Positions 5,546 to 12,711 of a DNA stretch of 12,852 nucleotides are shown piece by piece. The DNA comes from Uruburuella suis (GTDB taxonomy: Bacteria > Pseudomonadota > Gammaproteobacteria > Burkholderiales > Neisseriaceae), in assembly GCF_004341385.1 (NCBI RefSeq), contig NZ_SLXE01000045.1, positions 1-12,852 on the forward strand, written 5' to 3'. The translations under genes and the position numbers were made by a program. Under the pieces are notes generated by a model, which saw only the letters and a program-made list of their open reading frames with translations, was not told where the DNA came from and searched no databases. How positions within the stretch are numbered: the stretch's first letter is position 1; every line of letters begins with the position of its first letter.

Positions 5546-7858
5546 CTATTCCGCATCCGTGCCGCCAATGGCTTTCAGACGGCCTGATATCTCCAGCAAG
5601 CGCCCTTTGCGGCCGCGCTTGTTTTCAATATCCTGAATACGCAGACGCTCGCATCGAGCCGCGCCGCGCTTGCCCACGCTCTCCACCATAAATTCAGGCG
5701 TGCTCACCACGGCGATGTGCGCCAATTTTTCATCTTCACCCAAATTCATCAGCTGCAAGCCGCGCCCTTTGGCCATCACTTTGAGCTCGCCCAATGCAAA
5801 TGCCAGCAAGCGGTTGGCGCTGGAAGCCAACACCACTTTACAATCGGGGTTGATCAACGACACCGTAAACACCGCTTGCGGCGGCAGCACTTTTTCGCCG
5901 GCTTCCAGCGAAATCATCACTTTGCCGGCCTTCACGCGCCCCACCATATCGGCCAGTTTGGCAATAAAGCCGTAGCCGCCGCTGTTGCTCAATAAATAAT
6001 GCTGCTCGGGCAGGCCGCTGATCATGGCCGCCACTTCGGCGCCGTTTTGCAGCTCGACCAGCGAGCCCACCGGCACGCCGTCGCCGCGCCCGCCGGGGAT
6101 TTCGGCGGCATCCAAGGTGTAGGTGCGGCCGAGCGAATCGAGCACCACCACCGGCCACACGCTGCGCCCTTCGAGCACCTGCTTCAAGCCGTCGCCTTCT
6201 TTAAATGCGGTTTGGCTCAAATCGAGGCCATGGCCGATGCGGCTGCGTATCCAACCTTTTTTCGACAAAATCAGCGTAATCGGCTCATCGGCGGTGGTGT
6301 GCGTGAGCGTGGCGCGGCTGGCTTCCTGCACCAAGGTGCGGCGCGCATCGCCAAACTGCTTCAAATCGGCCTGCATCTCTTTAATAACAAGCTTGCGTTT
6401 TTCGCCTTCATCGCCCAACAAAAGATTCAGACGGCCTTCTTCTTCGCGCAATTCGTTTAATTCTTTTTCCAGCTTGAAGCCCTCGAGGCGGGCAAGCTGA
6501 CGCAGGCGGATTTCGAGAATGTCTTCCGCTTGGATTTCGGTGAGGTCGAAAGCCGCCATCAATTCGGGCTTGGGCTCGTCGGCCTCGCGAATCACACGAA
6601 TCACTTCATCAATGTGCAAAAAAGCAATCATGCGGCCGTCGAGAATATGAATGCGTTTTTCCACCTGGCCAAGGCGGAATTTCAGACGGCGCGTGACCGT
6701 AATCACGCGGAAATCGAGCCATTCCTGCAAAATGGTTTTCAGATTTTTCTGCGCCGGGCGGTTGTCCAGCCCCATCATCACCAAATTCATCGACACATTG
6801 CCCTCAAGGCTGGTTTGCGCCATCAAAGTGTTTATGAAGTTTTCCGGCTCGATGCGGCTCGATTTCGGCTCAAACACAAGCCGCACGGGCGATTGGCTGT
6901 CGCTCTCATCGCGCACTTTTTCGATTAAGTCAAGCATCAGCTTTTTGGTGTTGAGCTGATCTTGGTTGAGCTGCTTTTTACCCGCTTTGGGCTTGGGATT
7001 GGTTTGCTCTTCGATTTCGGCCAGAATTTTCTGCGCGCTGGTATTGGGCGGCAATTCACCCACCACCACACGCCACTGGCCGCGCGCCAGTTTTTCGATT
7101 TCATAGCGCGCCCTCACACGCACGCTGCCTTTGCCGCATTCGTAAATATGCTGCAAATCGGCAGCCGGCGTGATGATTTGACCGCCGCCGGCAAAATCGG
7201 GCGCCGGCACATAAGCCATCAAATCGGCAATCGTCATGGCCGGTTTTTTCAGCAACGCTATCGCCGCCTGGGTGACTTCGGTGAGATTGTGCGACGGAAT
7301 TTCGGTGGCCATGCCCACGGCAATGCCCGATGCGCCGTTGAGCAACACCATCGGCAGCCGCGCCGGCAAGTGCAGCGGCTCTTCGAATGCGCCATCGTAA
7401 TTGGGCACGAAATCTACCGTGCCCATATTGATTTCAGACAACAGCAATTCGGCAATCGGCGTGAGCCGCGCTTCGGTGTAGCGCATCGCTGCGGCGCCAT
7501 CGCCATCGCGCGAGCCGAAGTTGCCGATGCCGTCGATCAGCGGATAGCGCAAGGTAAAATCCTGCGCCATACGCACCATCGCATCGTAAGCGGAAGCATC
7601 GCCGTGCGGGTGGTATTTGCCGAGAATCTCGCCCACCACGCGCGCCGACTTCACCGGCTTGGCACCGGGCGTGAGGCCCATGTCTTTCATGGCATATAAA
7701 ATGCGCCGCTGCACCGGCTTTTGGCCGTCTGAAACATCAGGCAGCGCGCGCCCTTTTACCACGCTCATGGCGTATTCGAGATAGGCGCGCTCGGCATATT
7801 GGCCGAGCAGCAGATAATCGTCGCCGGTGGCGGCGGGCAAATGGGCAGCTTCGTTCAT
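5546..7858 (-). CDS. parC: DNA topoisomerase IV subunit A (ParC)
   Basis: This 770-residue protein is the DNA-cleaving subunit of topoisomerase IV, which with ParE decatenates daughter chromosomes. Length equals that of gonococcal ParC (about 768). The N-terminal breakage-reunion domain starts with the conserved AYLEYAMSVVKGRALPDVSDGQKPVQRRI; the active-site tyrosine is Y127 in MRYTEARL, next to R126. A coiled-coil-rich middle (about 430-490) and a degenerate beta-propeller C-terminal domain follow, ending with KRGRKGRLLE, which recalls but does not match a GyrA box. The start is the ATG at 7858 (MNEAAH); 30 extra in-frame codons upstream lack family similarity and overlap the likely promoter. 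The quinolone-contact region reads HPHGDASAYDAM: the usual serine is Ala88 and the usual glutamate is Asp92. Three DUS cores and one full DUS orientation series lie inside the gene. parE is not in the window. Confidence 0.97.
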   Translation of the reverse strand: MNEAAHLPAATGDDYLLLGQYAERAYLEYAMSVVKGRALPDVSDGQKPVQRRILYAMKDMGLTPGAKPVKSARVVGEILGKYHPHGDASAYDAMVRMAQDFTLRYPLIDGIGNFGSRDGDGAAAMRYTEARLTPIAELLLSEINMGTVDFVPNYDGAFEEPLHLPARLPMVLLNGASGIAVGMATEIPSHNLTEVTQAAIALLKKPAMTIADLMAYVPAPDFAGGGQIITPAADLQHIYECGKGSVRVRARYEIEKLARGQWRVVVGELPPNTSAQKILAEIEEQTNPKPKAGKKQLNQDQLNTKKLMLDLIEKVRDESDSQSPVRLVFEPKSSRIEPENFINTLMAQTSLEGNVSMNLVMMGLDNRPAQKNLKTILQEWLDFRVITVTRRLKFRLGQVEKRIHILDGRMIAFLHIDEVIRVIREADEPKPELMAAFDLTEIQAEDILEIRLRQLARLEGFKLEKELNELREEEGRLNLLLGDEGEKRKLVIKEMQADLKQFGDARRTLVQEASRATLTHTTADEPITLILSKKGWIRSRIGHGLDLSQTAFKEGDGLKQVLEGRSVWPVVVLDSLGRTYTLDAAEIPGGRGDGVPVGSLVELQNGAEVAAMISGLPEQHYLLSNSGGYGFIAKLADMVGRVKAGKVMISLEAGEKVLPPQAVFTVSLINPDCKVVLASSANRLLAFALGELKVMAKGRGLQLMNLGEDEKLAHIAVVSTPEFMVESVGKRGAARCERLRIQDIENKRGRKGRLLEISGRLKAIGGTDAE
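5574..5585 (-). repeat. DNA uptake sequence (AG-DUS) in the parC 3' end
   Basis: The full 12-mer AGGCCGTCTGAA on the minus strand is read in frame as part of the SGRLK residues near the ParC C-terminus. Confidence 0.85.
6426..6437 (-). repeat. DNA uptake sequence (AG-DUS) inside parC
   Basis: The full 12-mer on the minus strand encodes EGRLN in a helical stretch of ParC. Confidence 0.85.
6681..6690 (-). repeat. DUS 10-mer core inside parC
   Basis: Only the 10-base core GCCGTCTGAA is kept; the two leading bases are GC instead of AG. It encodes part of TRRLKF. Confidence 0.55.
7724..7733 (+). repeat. DUS 10-mer core inside parC
   Basis: The core GCCGTCTGAA is preceded by TG. On the coding (minus) strand it spells the codons of VSDGQ in the conserved DGQKPV motif, so protein constraint may explain it in part. 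Confidence 0.5.
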
Positions 7859-7876
7859 TACCACTCTGGAAATCAC

Positions 7877-7904
7877 ATAATATTGGGATGCTATTGTAAA
7901 GCAA
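7877..7904 (-). promoter_or_regulatory. Likely parC promoter
   Basis: On the minus strand, TTGCTT (7904-7899), a 16-bp spacer and TATTAT (7882-7877) form a moderate sigma-70 promoter directly upstream of the parC ATG. The 5' leader would be short (about 12 nt) and would just include the GAGTGG ribosome-site-like bases before the start. An alternative -10, TACAAT, overlaps the spacer slightly upstream. Confidence 0.4.
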
Positions 7905-7976
7905 TTTGGCTGATTTGGCTTGGGCAGCGTCACCAAACCCTGCCGCACCGCACGCCTGCTTTACCCGCCGCCGCAA

Positions 7977-7988
7977 AGGCCGTCTGAA
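7977..7988 (+). repeat. DNA uptake sequence (AG-DUS) between rne and parC
   Basis: This is a full intergenic AGGCCGTCTGAA, unpaired and not part of a hairpin. Confidence 0.85.
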
Positions 7989-8075
7989 CAATATCGCAAA
8001 GCCGTGAAACATCATGGCGCGAAGCCCGCCTGCCGCCTTTTTTCCACAAGCCGCAGCGGGTTTTTCTGCAACAAA

Positions 8076-8102
8076 AAGCCCGGCTGCAAAGCAACCGGGC
8101 TT
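8076..8102. terminator. rne terminator (bidirectional hairpin)
   Basis: An 8-bp stem AAGCCCGG/CCGGGCTT is continued, after one C-A mismatch, by TGC/GCA around an AAA loop. On the minus strand the RNA ends in a run of five or more U directly after the stem, the classical form, about 22 bp past the rne stop. The plus strand also has ATTTTT after it, but no plus-strand gene needs it. Confidence 0.85.
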
Positions 8103-8124
8103 GATTTTTCCGCAAACTATTTGG

Positions 8125-11013
8125 TTAGCGGCGGGTTTCTACCTGCACCAGCGGCATATCCGGCGCGGCATCTGCCGCCGCTTTGGGCAAATCGGCGCGG
8201 CGCAATGCCGGCTCTGCTTCAGGCTGCGGTGCAGCGGCAGCGGCGGCCAACGCTTCCACGCGGGTTTGCACCAGCACCAAACCACCCAAATCGAAGCCTG
8301 CAAAATCAGCACGCACCGCCACCGCGGCTTCCGGCTGCGCCACGGCAACCGGTGCTACCGGCACGGCATCTTCATCCACAGCAGCCACCGGCGCTTGCTC
8401 AAACAGCTGCGCCACCGCCTGCTTCACTTGGGCGGCTGCATCACTGACCATCACTTGCTCATCTGCCGCAACAGGCGCTGCTTGGGCGGGTGCTTCATCA
8501 GCTTCAATCGCAAACAGCAAAGGCGTGGCGGCATCAATCTGCACGGTTTCCTGCACCGCTTCGGGCTGAGCCACGGCAGCGGCAGGCACAGACACGGCCA
8601 CCGGCGCTTCAACCGCTTCACCAAACACATGCGCCACGGCATTGCGCACCTTGTCACCGGCCTCGTCAATCATCAGATATTGTTCGATTTTGGCGGCAGA
8701 GGGAATATTGCGTTTTTTACCGTTGTTGCGACGCTCGCGCTGATTGCGGTTGCGCTCCTGGCTGTTGCGCTCGTTGCTGCGGCTGCGCTTGTTGTCGGCC
8801 TGCGTATCGCTATCGGCTGCCTGCGCTTCCACGGCAACCGGCGCGGCAACAGCTTCTTCTGCCACAGCCGCCAAGCTTACCACTTCGGCTTGAGCAACGG
8901 CCTCGGCTTCGTGGCGGCGCTCGTTTTGATTGCGGTTGCGCTCGTTGTTGCGGCGGCGGTTTTGCGCGGGTTCGCGCGGCTCGCTGTCGCGCGGTGTGGC
9001 AGCGGCTTCGGCCGGCACAGGATTGCGGCGCTCTTGCTCTGCCGGCTGGTTATTGGCGCGATTGTTGCGCTCGCGGTTGGCATTGTCGCCCTGATTGCGG
9101 CGATTGCGGTTGTTGCGGTTGTCGTTATTGCGCGCTTCGCCGTTGCGCTCGGCGCTTGCTTCTTTGGCTCTGGGCGCTTTGTTTTCGGCTTTTTCCACCT
9201 CGCCATCGGTGCGTTTATTATGGCTATTGCTGTTGCGGCGCGGCGCTTGGCGGCGGTTGGCATTGCGGCGGTTTTGCTGGTTTTGCTGGCCGCTGCGCTC
9301 GGCTTTTTTCGGCTCGGCCTCGGGCGCGGATTCCGCAGCAAAGAGCTTGCCGAACCATGCTTTGATGCCGTCCCACCAGCCGGCCGGCTGCTCGGGCGCT
9401 ACAATCGGCGCAGGTTGGGTGTGCTTCACGCCTTTCACCGCCGGCTCGGGGCGGGCGGCCTTGGCTTTTTCGCTGCCGAAGGGCACGTTGTCGTCTTTTT
9501 CCGGCTCGATTACGCGCTGATAGCTCGGCGCAGCATCTTCATCCACATCATCGGTGCGCACGCGGCTGATTTCGTAATGCGGGTTTTCGAGATGGGTGTT
9601 GGGAATCAGAAACACCGACACATCCAGGCGCTCTTCAAGGCCGAACAATTCGGCGCGTTTTTCGTTGAGCAGGAAGGTGGCCACATCCACCGGCACTTGC
9701 GCGTGCACTTCGCCGGTGTTGTCTTTCATCGCTTCTTCCTGAATGATGCGCAACACATGCAGCGCAGTTGATTCAATGCCGCGAATCACGCCGGTGCCGG
9801 CGCAGCGCGGGCAGGCCACATGGCTGCTTTCACCCAACGCGGGTTTGAGGCGCTGGCGGCTCAATTCGAGCAGGCCGAAGCGGGAAAGCTTGCCCATTTG
9901 CACGCGGGCGCGGTCTTTTTTGAGCGCATCGCGCAAAGTGTTTTCCACATCGCGCTGGTGCTTGGGGTTTTCCATATCGATAAAGTCGATCACCACCAAG
10001 CCGCCCAAGTCGCGCAAACGCATTTGGCGCGCCACTTCTTCAGCCGCTTCCATATTGGTTTTGAAGGCGGTGTCTTCAATATCGGCACCGCGCGTGGCAC
10101 GGGCGGAGTTGACATCCACCGACACCAGCGCTTCGGTGTGGTCGATTACAATCGCGCCGCCCGAGGGCAGGCTCACGCTGCGCGAAAACGCGCTCTCGAT
10201 TTGGTGCTCGATTTGGAAACGGGAAAACAGCGGCGTGTGGTCGTCATAAAGCTTCAGACGGCCTACGTTATTAGGCATCACATAGCTCATAAACTCGGAT
10301 ACCTGCTCATACACCTCTTGATTATCCACCAGAATTTCGCCGATATCGGGGCGGAAATAATCGCGCACGGCGCGAATCAGAAGCGAGCTTTCCATAAACA
10401 AAAGGTAAGGCTCGTGATGCGCATTGCCGGCTTCTTCGATGGCTTGCCACAATTGCAGCAGATAGTTGAAATCCCATTGCAGCTCTTCCACGCTGCGGCC
10501 GATGCCGGCGGTGCGGGCAATCAGGCTCATGCCGCGCGGCACTTCCAATTCGGCCATCGCGGCTTTGAGCTCTTGGCGCTCTTCGCCCTCGATGCGGCGC
10601 GACACGCCGCCGCCGCGCGGATTGTTGGGCATCAGCACCAAATAGCGGCCGGCCAGGCTGATAAAGGTGGTGAGCGCCGCGCCTTTGTTGCCGCGCTCGT
10701 CTTTTTCCACCTGCACAATCACTTCCATGCCCTCTTTGAGCACGTCTTGAATGCGGGCGCGACCGCCGTCGTAATCTTGGAAATAAGCGCGCGACACTTC
10801 CTTAAACGGCAAAAAGCCGTGCCGGTCGGTGCCGTAATCTACGAAACACGCTTCCAGCGACGGCTCGATACGGGTAATCACGCCTTTATAGATATTGCCT
10901 TTGCGCTGCTCTTTGCCCAGCGTTTCGATATCGAGATCTAAAAGGCTTTGCCCGTCGACAATCGCCACGCGCAGCTCTTCGGCCTGCGTGGCGTTAAATA
11001 ACATTCGTTTCAT
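8125..11013 (-). CDS. rne: Ribonuclease E
   Basis: This 962-residue essential endoribonuclease processes rRNA and tRNA, starts mRNA decay and scaffolds the degradosome. The start MKRMLFNATQAEELRVAIVDGQ matches RNase E N-termini exactly; GAGG lies 8 nt before the ATG. Seventeen extra upstream codons are leader. The RNase H-like and S1 domains (S1 about 36-120) precede the catalytic domain, with metal-binding aspartates D300 (VSVDVNS) and D343 (VIDFIDM) and the zinc-link CPRCAG (C401, C404). A Trp/Phe-rich amphipathic segment GWWDGIKAWFGKLF (545-558) is a likely membrane-targeting helix. Residues about 571-770 are rich in Arg and Asn, likely RNA-binding and disordered. The remaining Ala/Val-rich tail has a duplicated motif and ends in two similar strings, GLVLVQTR and PLVQVETR. 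The gene diverges from rluC and has a long leader. Confidence 0.97.
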   Translation of the reverse strand: MKRMLFNATQAEELRVAIVDGQSLLDLDIETLGKEQRKGNIYKGVITRIEPSLEACFVDYGTDRHGFLPFKEVSRAYFQDYDGGRARIQDVLKEGMEVIVQVEKDERGNKGAALTTFISLAGRYLVLMPNNPRGGGVSRRIEGEERQELKAAMAELEVPRGMSLIARTAGIGRSVEELQWDFNYLLQLWQAIEEAGNAHHEPYLLFMESSLLIRAVRDYFRPDIGEILVDNQEVYEQVSEFMSYVMPNNVGRLKLYDDHTPLFSRFQIEHQIESAFSRSVSLPSGGAIVIDHTEALVSVDVNSARATRGADIEDTAFKTNMEAAEEVARQMRLRDLGGLVVIDFIDMENPKHQRDVENTLRDALKKDRARVQMGKLSRFGLLELSRQRLKPALGESSHVACPRCAGTGVIRGIESTALHVLRIIQEEAMKDNTGEVHAQVPVDVATFLLNEKRAELFGLEERLDVSVFLIPNTHLENPHYEISRVRTDDVDEDAAPSYQRVIEPEKDDNVPFGSEKAKAARPEPAVKGVKHTQPAPIVAPEQPAGWWDGIKAWFGKLFAAESAPEAEPKKAERSGQQNQQNRRNANRRQAPRRNSNSHNKRTDGEVEKAENKAPRAKEASAERNGEARNNDNRNNRNRRNQGDNANRERNNRANNQPAEQERRNPVPAEAAATPRDSEPREPAQNRRRNNERNRNQNERRHEAEAVAQAEVVSLAAVAEEAVAAPVAVEAQAADSDTQADNKRSRSNERNSQERNRNQRERRNNGKKRNIPSAAKIEQYLMIDEAGDKVRNAVAHVFGEAVEAPVAVSVPAAAVAQPEAVQETVQIDAATPLLFAIEADEAPAQAAPVAADEQVMVSDAAAQVKQAVAQLFEQAPVAAVDEDAVPVAPVAVAQPEAAVAVRADFAGFDLGGLVLVQTRVEALAAAAAAPQPEAEPALRRADLPKAAADAAPDMPLVQVETRR
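10243..10254 (-). repeat. DNA uptake sequence (AG-DUS) inside rne
   Basis: The full 12-mer on the minus strand is read as VGRLK in the catalytic domain of RNase E. Confidence 0.85.
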
Positions 11014-11241
11014 GTAAACAACCTCGTTATTGCACTCACGAGGCGTGTAATCAGTTTTCGACACTCATTAAGCCGCCAATGGTCAGGCCGCGCGGATAAT
11101 GCGGCGTGTGGGGCATCTTTACGGATTCAAGAAGGTTGGAAATAAAGAGCGGGCATGCAGCATGGCGCGAAACACAGGCAACGGCGGCATTTTCCCGCTT
11201 GATGTTGCCCGATATGGATTCACGCCATGCTGAACGCCTGA

Positions 11242-11273
11242 GCGGCCGCGCTGCCCGAGGCGCGCGCGGCCGC
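11242..11273 (-). promoter_or_regulatory. GC-rich hairpin in the rne leader
   Basis: A perfect 10-bp all-GC stem, GCGGCCGCGC at 11242-11251 paired with 11264-11273, closes a 12-nt loop. It sits about 230 nt before the rne start. No T-tract follows on either strand, so it is not a normal terminator. It is a candidate structural element for RNase E self-control of its message. Confidence 0.4.
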
Positions 11274-11423
11274 CCGAAAATCGGAGCCGTGTCTTCTTAT
11301 CATCGTTCGGCGGCATTCCTGCCCGAGCGCTGCGCCTGCGGCGTCTTACAGCCGGACAAACACCTGCCGAAAAGGTCAAACTTAACTACCTCTCTGCCCG
11401 CCGGCTTCAGCAGGGCAAAGGAA

Positions 11424-11453
11424 TTGCTTTATGGAGTGCGTTTTTAATATAAA
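11424..11453 (+). promoter_or_regulatory. Possible distal rluC promoter
   Basis: TTGCTT (11424-11429) and TATAAA (11448-11453) are separated by 18 bp in an AT-rich block. It would give an rluC leader of about 145 nt. The block is AT-rich enough to produce such matches by chance. Confidence 0.3.
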
Positions 11454-11530
11454 ATATTTCTATTCACAATTTGCGCCTGAGCCGGATTCGCTCCGCCTGC
11501 GCGCACGGTTTTCTGCCGGCCGCCATCGTT

Positions 11531-11542
11531 TTCAGACGGCCT
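11531..11542 (-). repeat. DNA uptake sequence (AG-DUS) upstream of rluC
   Basis: The full 12-mer, in reverse orientation, lies 12 bp before the extended -10 promoter of rluC and so overlaps the -35 region. Confidence 0.85.
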
Positions 11543-11553
11543 CAAGGCTGAAT

Positions 11554-11562
11554 TGATATACT
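11554..11562 (+). promoter_or_regulatory. Extended -10 promoter of rluC
   Basis: TGATATACT fits the extended -10 form TGnTATAAT at all but one position, without a clear -35. A start near 11569 leaves a leader of about 34 nt. Confidence 0.5.
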
Positions 11563-11602
11563 GCGCCTTTACACGGAAAACCGTTTTCGGATTATAGAGA
11601 AA

Positions 11603-12631
11603 ATGCCGACAATTAGCAAAGACTTGGTCAATCATTTGAATATCACCGAAGCCGATGCCGGCCAGCGGCTCGACAACTATCTCATCAAGGTTTTGAAAGG
11701 CGTGCCCAAAAGCCATATCCAGCGCATCATCCGCGCCGGCGAAGTGCGGCTCAACAAAAAGCGCTGCAAAGGCACCGACCGCTTGGCCGAGGGCGATGTG
11801 CTGCGCATTCCGCCGATACGCATTGCCGAAAAGCAAAGGCCGTCTGAAAGCAGCGCTGCGCCCGCGCGCGAATTTGAGATTGTGTATGAAGACGATGCCA
11901 TGCTGGTAATCAACAAGCCGGCCGGCGTGGCGGTGCACGGCGGCAGCGGCATCAGCTTCGGCGTGATCGAGCAAATCCGCCGCGCCCGCCCCGAAGCGCG
12001 TTATCTCGAATTGGTGCACCGCCTCGATAAAGACACCAGCGGCTTATTAATGATTGCAAAAAAACGCAGCGCGCTGGTGAAGCTGCACGAAGCCATCCGC
12101 AACGACCACCCGAAAAAAATCTATCTGGCGCTGGGCGTGGGCAAATTCGCGCAAGATAAAGTCCATGTGAAGCTGCCGCTCTATAAATACACCGGCGCGC
12201 AAGGCGAAAAAATGGTGCGCGTGAGCGAAGAGGGCCAATCGGCGCACACTATTTTCCGTGTGTTGCAGCGCTTTTCCGGCCCGCTACTGCACCAAATCGG
12301 CCTTTCCGATTTAACTTATATTGAAGCCACGCTCAAAACCGGCCGCACCCACCAAATCCGCGTGCACATGCAATCGCAGGCCTGCCCGATTGCCGGCGAC
12401 GAGCGCTACGGCGATTATCAGGCCAACAAGCGCCTGCAAAAAATCGGCTTGAAACGCATGTTCTTACACGCCGCCGAATTGCATTTAAGCCATCCGCTCA
12501 CCGATGAGCCGTTGAAATTGGTTGCACCGTTGCCGCAGGAATTGGCGCAGATGATGGCCATGTTGGAAAACAGCCAATCAAAACCTACTGAACTGCAAAC
12601 GGATTCCCTACTGAAAAAAATAATACATTAG
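11603..12631 (+). CDS. rluC: 23S rRNA pseudouridine synthase RluC
   Basis: This 342-residue enzyme is expected to convert uridines 955, 2504 and 2580 (E. coli numbering) of 23S rRNA to pseudouridine. An S4 RNA-binding domain (about 18-72) with LDNYLIKVLKGVPKSHIQRIIRAGEVRLNKKR precedes the catalytic domain, whose HRLDKDTSGLL motif (139-149) contains the catalytic aspartate D142. KTGRTHQIRVH and the HPLTDEPL region are also typical. RluC is favoured over RluD because of the KGVPKSxIxRxIRxGEVRxNKKR segment and the divergent rne neighbour. The C-terminus runs about 20 residues past the usual end as a polar tail. The ribosome site is weak (GAGAAA before ATG). A DUS is embedded in the linker between the two domains. 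No clear terminator follows. Confidence 0.92.
   Translation: MPTISKDLVNHLNITEADAGQRLDNYLIKVLKGVPKSHIQRIIRAGEVRLNKKRCKGTDRLAEGDVLRIPPIRIAEKQRPSESSAAPAREFEIVYEDDAMLVINKPAGVAVHGGSGISFGVIEQIRRARPEARYLELVHRLDKDTSGLLMIAKKRSALVKLHEAIRNDHPKKIYLALGVGKFAQDKVHVKLPLYKYTGAQGEKMVRVSEEGQSAHTIFRVLQRFSGPLLHQIGLSDLTYIEATLKTGRTHQIRVHMQSQACPIAGDERYGDYQANKRLQKIGLKRMFLHAAELHLSHPLTDEPLKLVAPLPQELAQMMAMLENSQSKPTELQTDSLLKKIIH
11837..11848 (+). repeat. DNA uptake sequence (AG-DUS) inside rluC
   Basis: The full 12-mer encodes RPSE in the flexible linker between the S4 and catalytic domains, a position tolerant of foreign sequence. Confidence 0.85.
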
Positions 12632-12642
12632 CATTGCCCTAA

Positions 12643-12672
12643 TTGCATGATTAACGTAAACTCACGTATGAT
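12643..12672 (+). promoter_or_regulatory. Promoter of the interrupted lipoprotein gene
   Basis: TTGCAT (12643-12648), an 18-bp spacer and TATGAT (12667-12672) give a moderate sigma-70 promoter. The transcript would start near 12679 with a leader of about 33 nt. Confidence 0.4.
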
Positions 12673-12685
12673 TACCAAATCATAC
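12666..12685. promoter_or_regulatory. Inverted repeat (possible operator) over the -10 box
   Basis: GTATGATT and AATCATAC form a perfect 8-bp inverted repeat around ACCA. The left arm contains the TATGAT -10 box, so a dimeric repressor bound here would block the promoter. No T-tract follows, so it is unlikely to be the rluC terminator. Confidence 0.4.
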
Positions 12686-12711
12686 ATCTCAAACAATTAT
12701 CTTTGGAAAAC

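Larger units (their letters stand above)
11014..11602. other. 589-bp divergent gap: rne leader and rluC promoter region
   Basis: No coding frame here looks real on either strand: the candidates are Arg/Ala/Pro-rich and lack ribosome sites. The left 430 bp are probably the rne leader. In E. coli the rne leader is about 360 nt and mediates autoregulation through hairpins; a long leader in the same position suggests the same logic here, by analogy only. The rne promoter was not found with confidence; the AT-rich block at 11441-11461 is the best candidate area and could serve both genes. Sites within this gap are listed separately. Confidence 0.6.

Noticed and set aside
6962..7699. A 245-codon plus-strand frame opposite parC
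   Set aside because: It is a shadow of the conserved ParC breakage-reunion domain and lacks a ribosome site.
7859..7948. A 30-residue N-terminal extension of ParC
   Set aside because: The sequence is unlike ParC N-termini and would contain the likely promoter; the ATG at 7858 gives the normal family length.
8014..9771. A 585-codon open frame on the plus strand antisense to rne
   Set aside because: It is His/Arg/Ala/Gly-rich, has no family resemblance or ribosome site, and lies opposite the low-complexity RNase E tail, where GC-rich codons keep the antisense frame open.
9820..10941. A 373-codon plus-strand frame opposite the RNase E catalytic domain
   Set aside because: The coding strand is clearly rne, with conserved catalytic residues; the antisense product is rich in His and Ala and resembles no family.
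11014..11064. A 17-residue N-terminal extension of RNase E
   Set aside because: MKRML at 11013 is the conserved family start and has a GAGG ribosome site at good spacing; the extra codons are leader.
11106..11447. A 113-codon plus-strand frame in the rne-rluC gap
   Set aside because: Composition is Arg/Ala-rich, there is no ribosome site, and it lies over the expected rne leader and its GC hairpin.
11444..12019. A 191-codon minus-strand frame opposite rluC
   Set aside because: It covers the S4 and catalytic domains of RluC in antisense and has no independent support.
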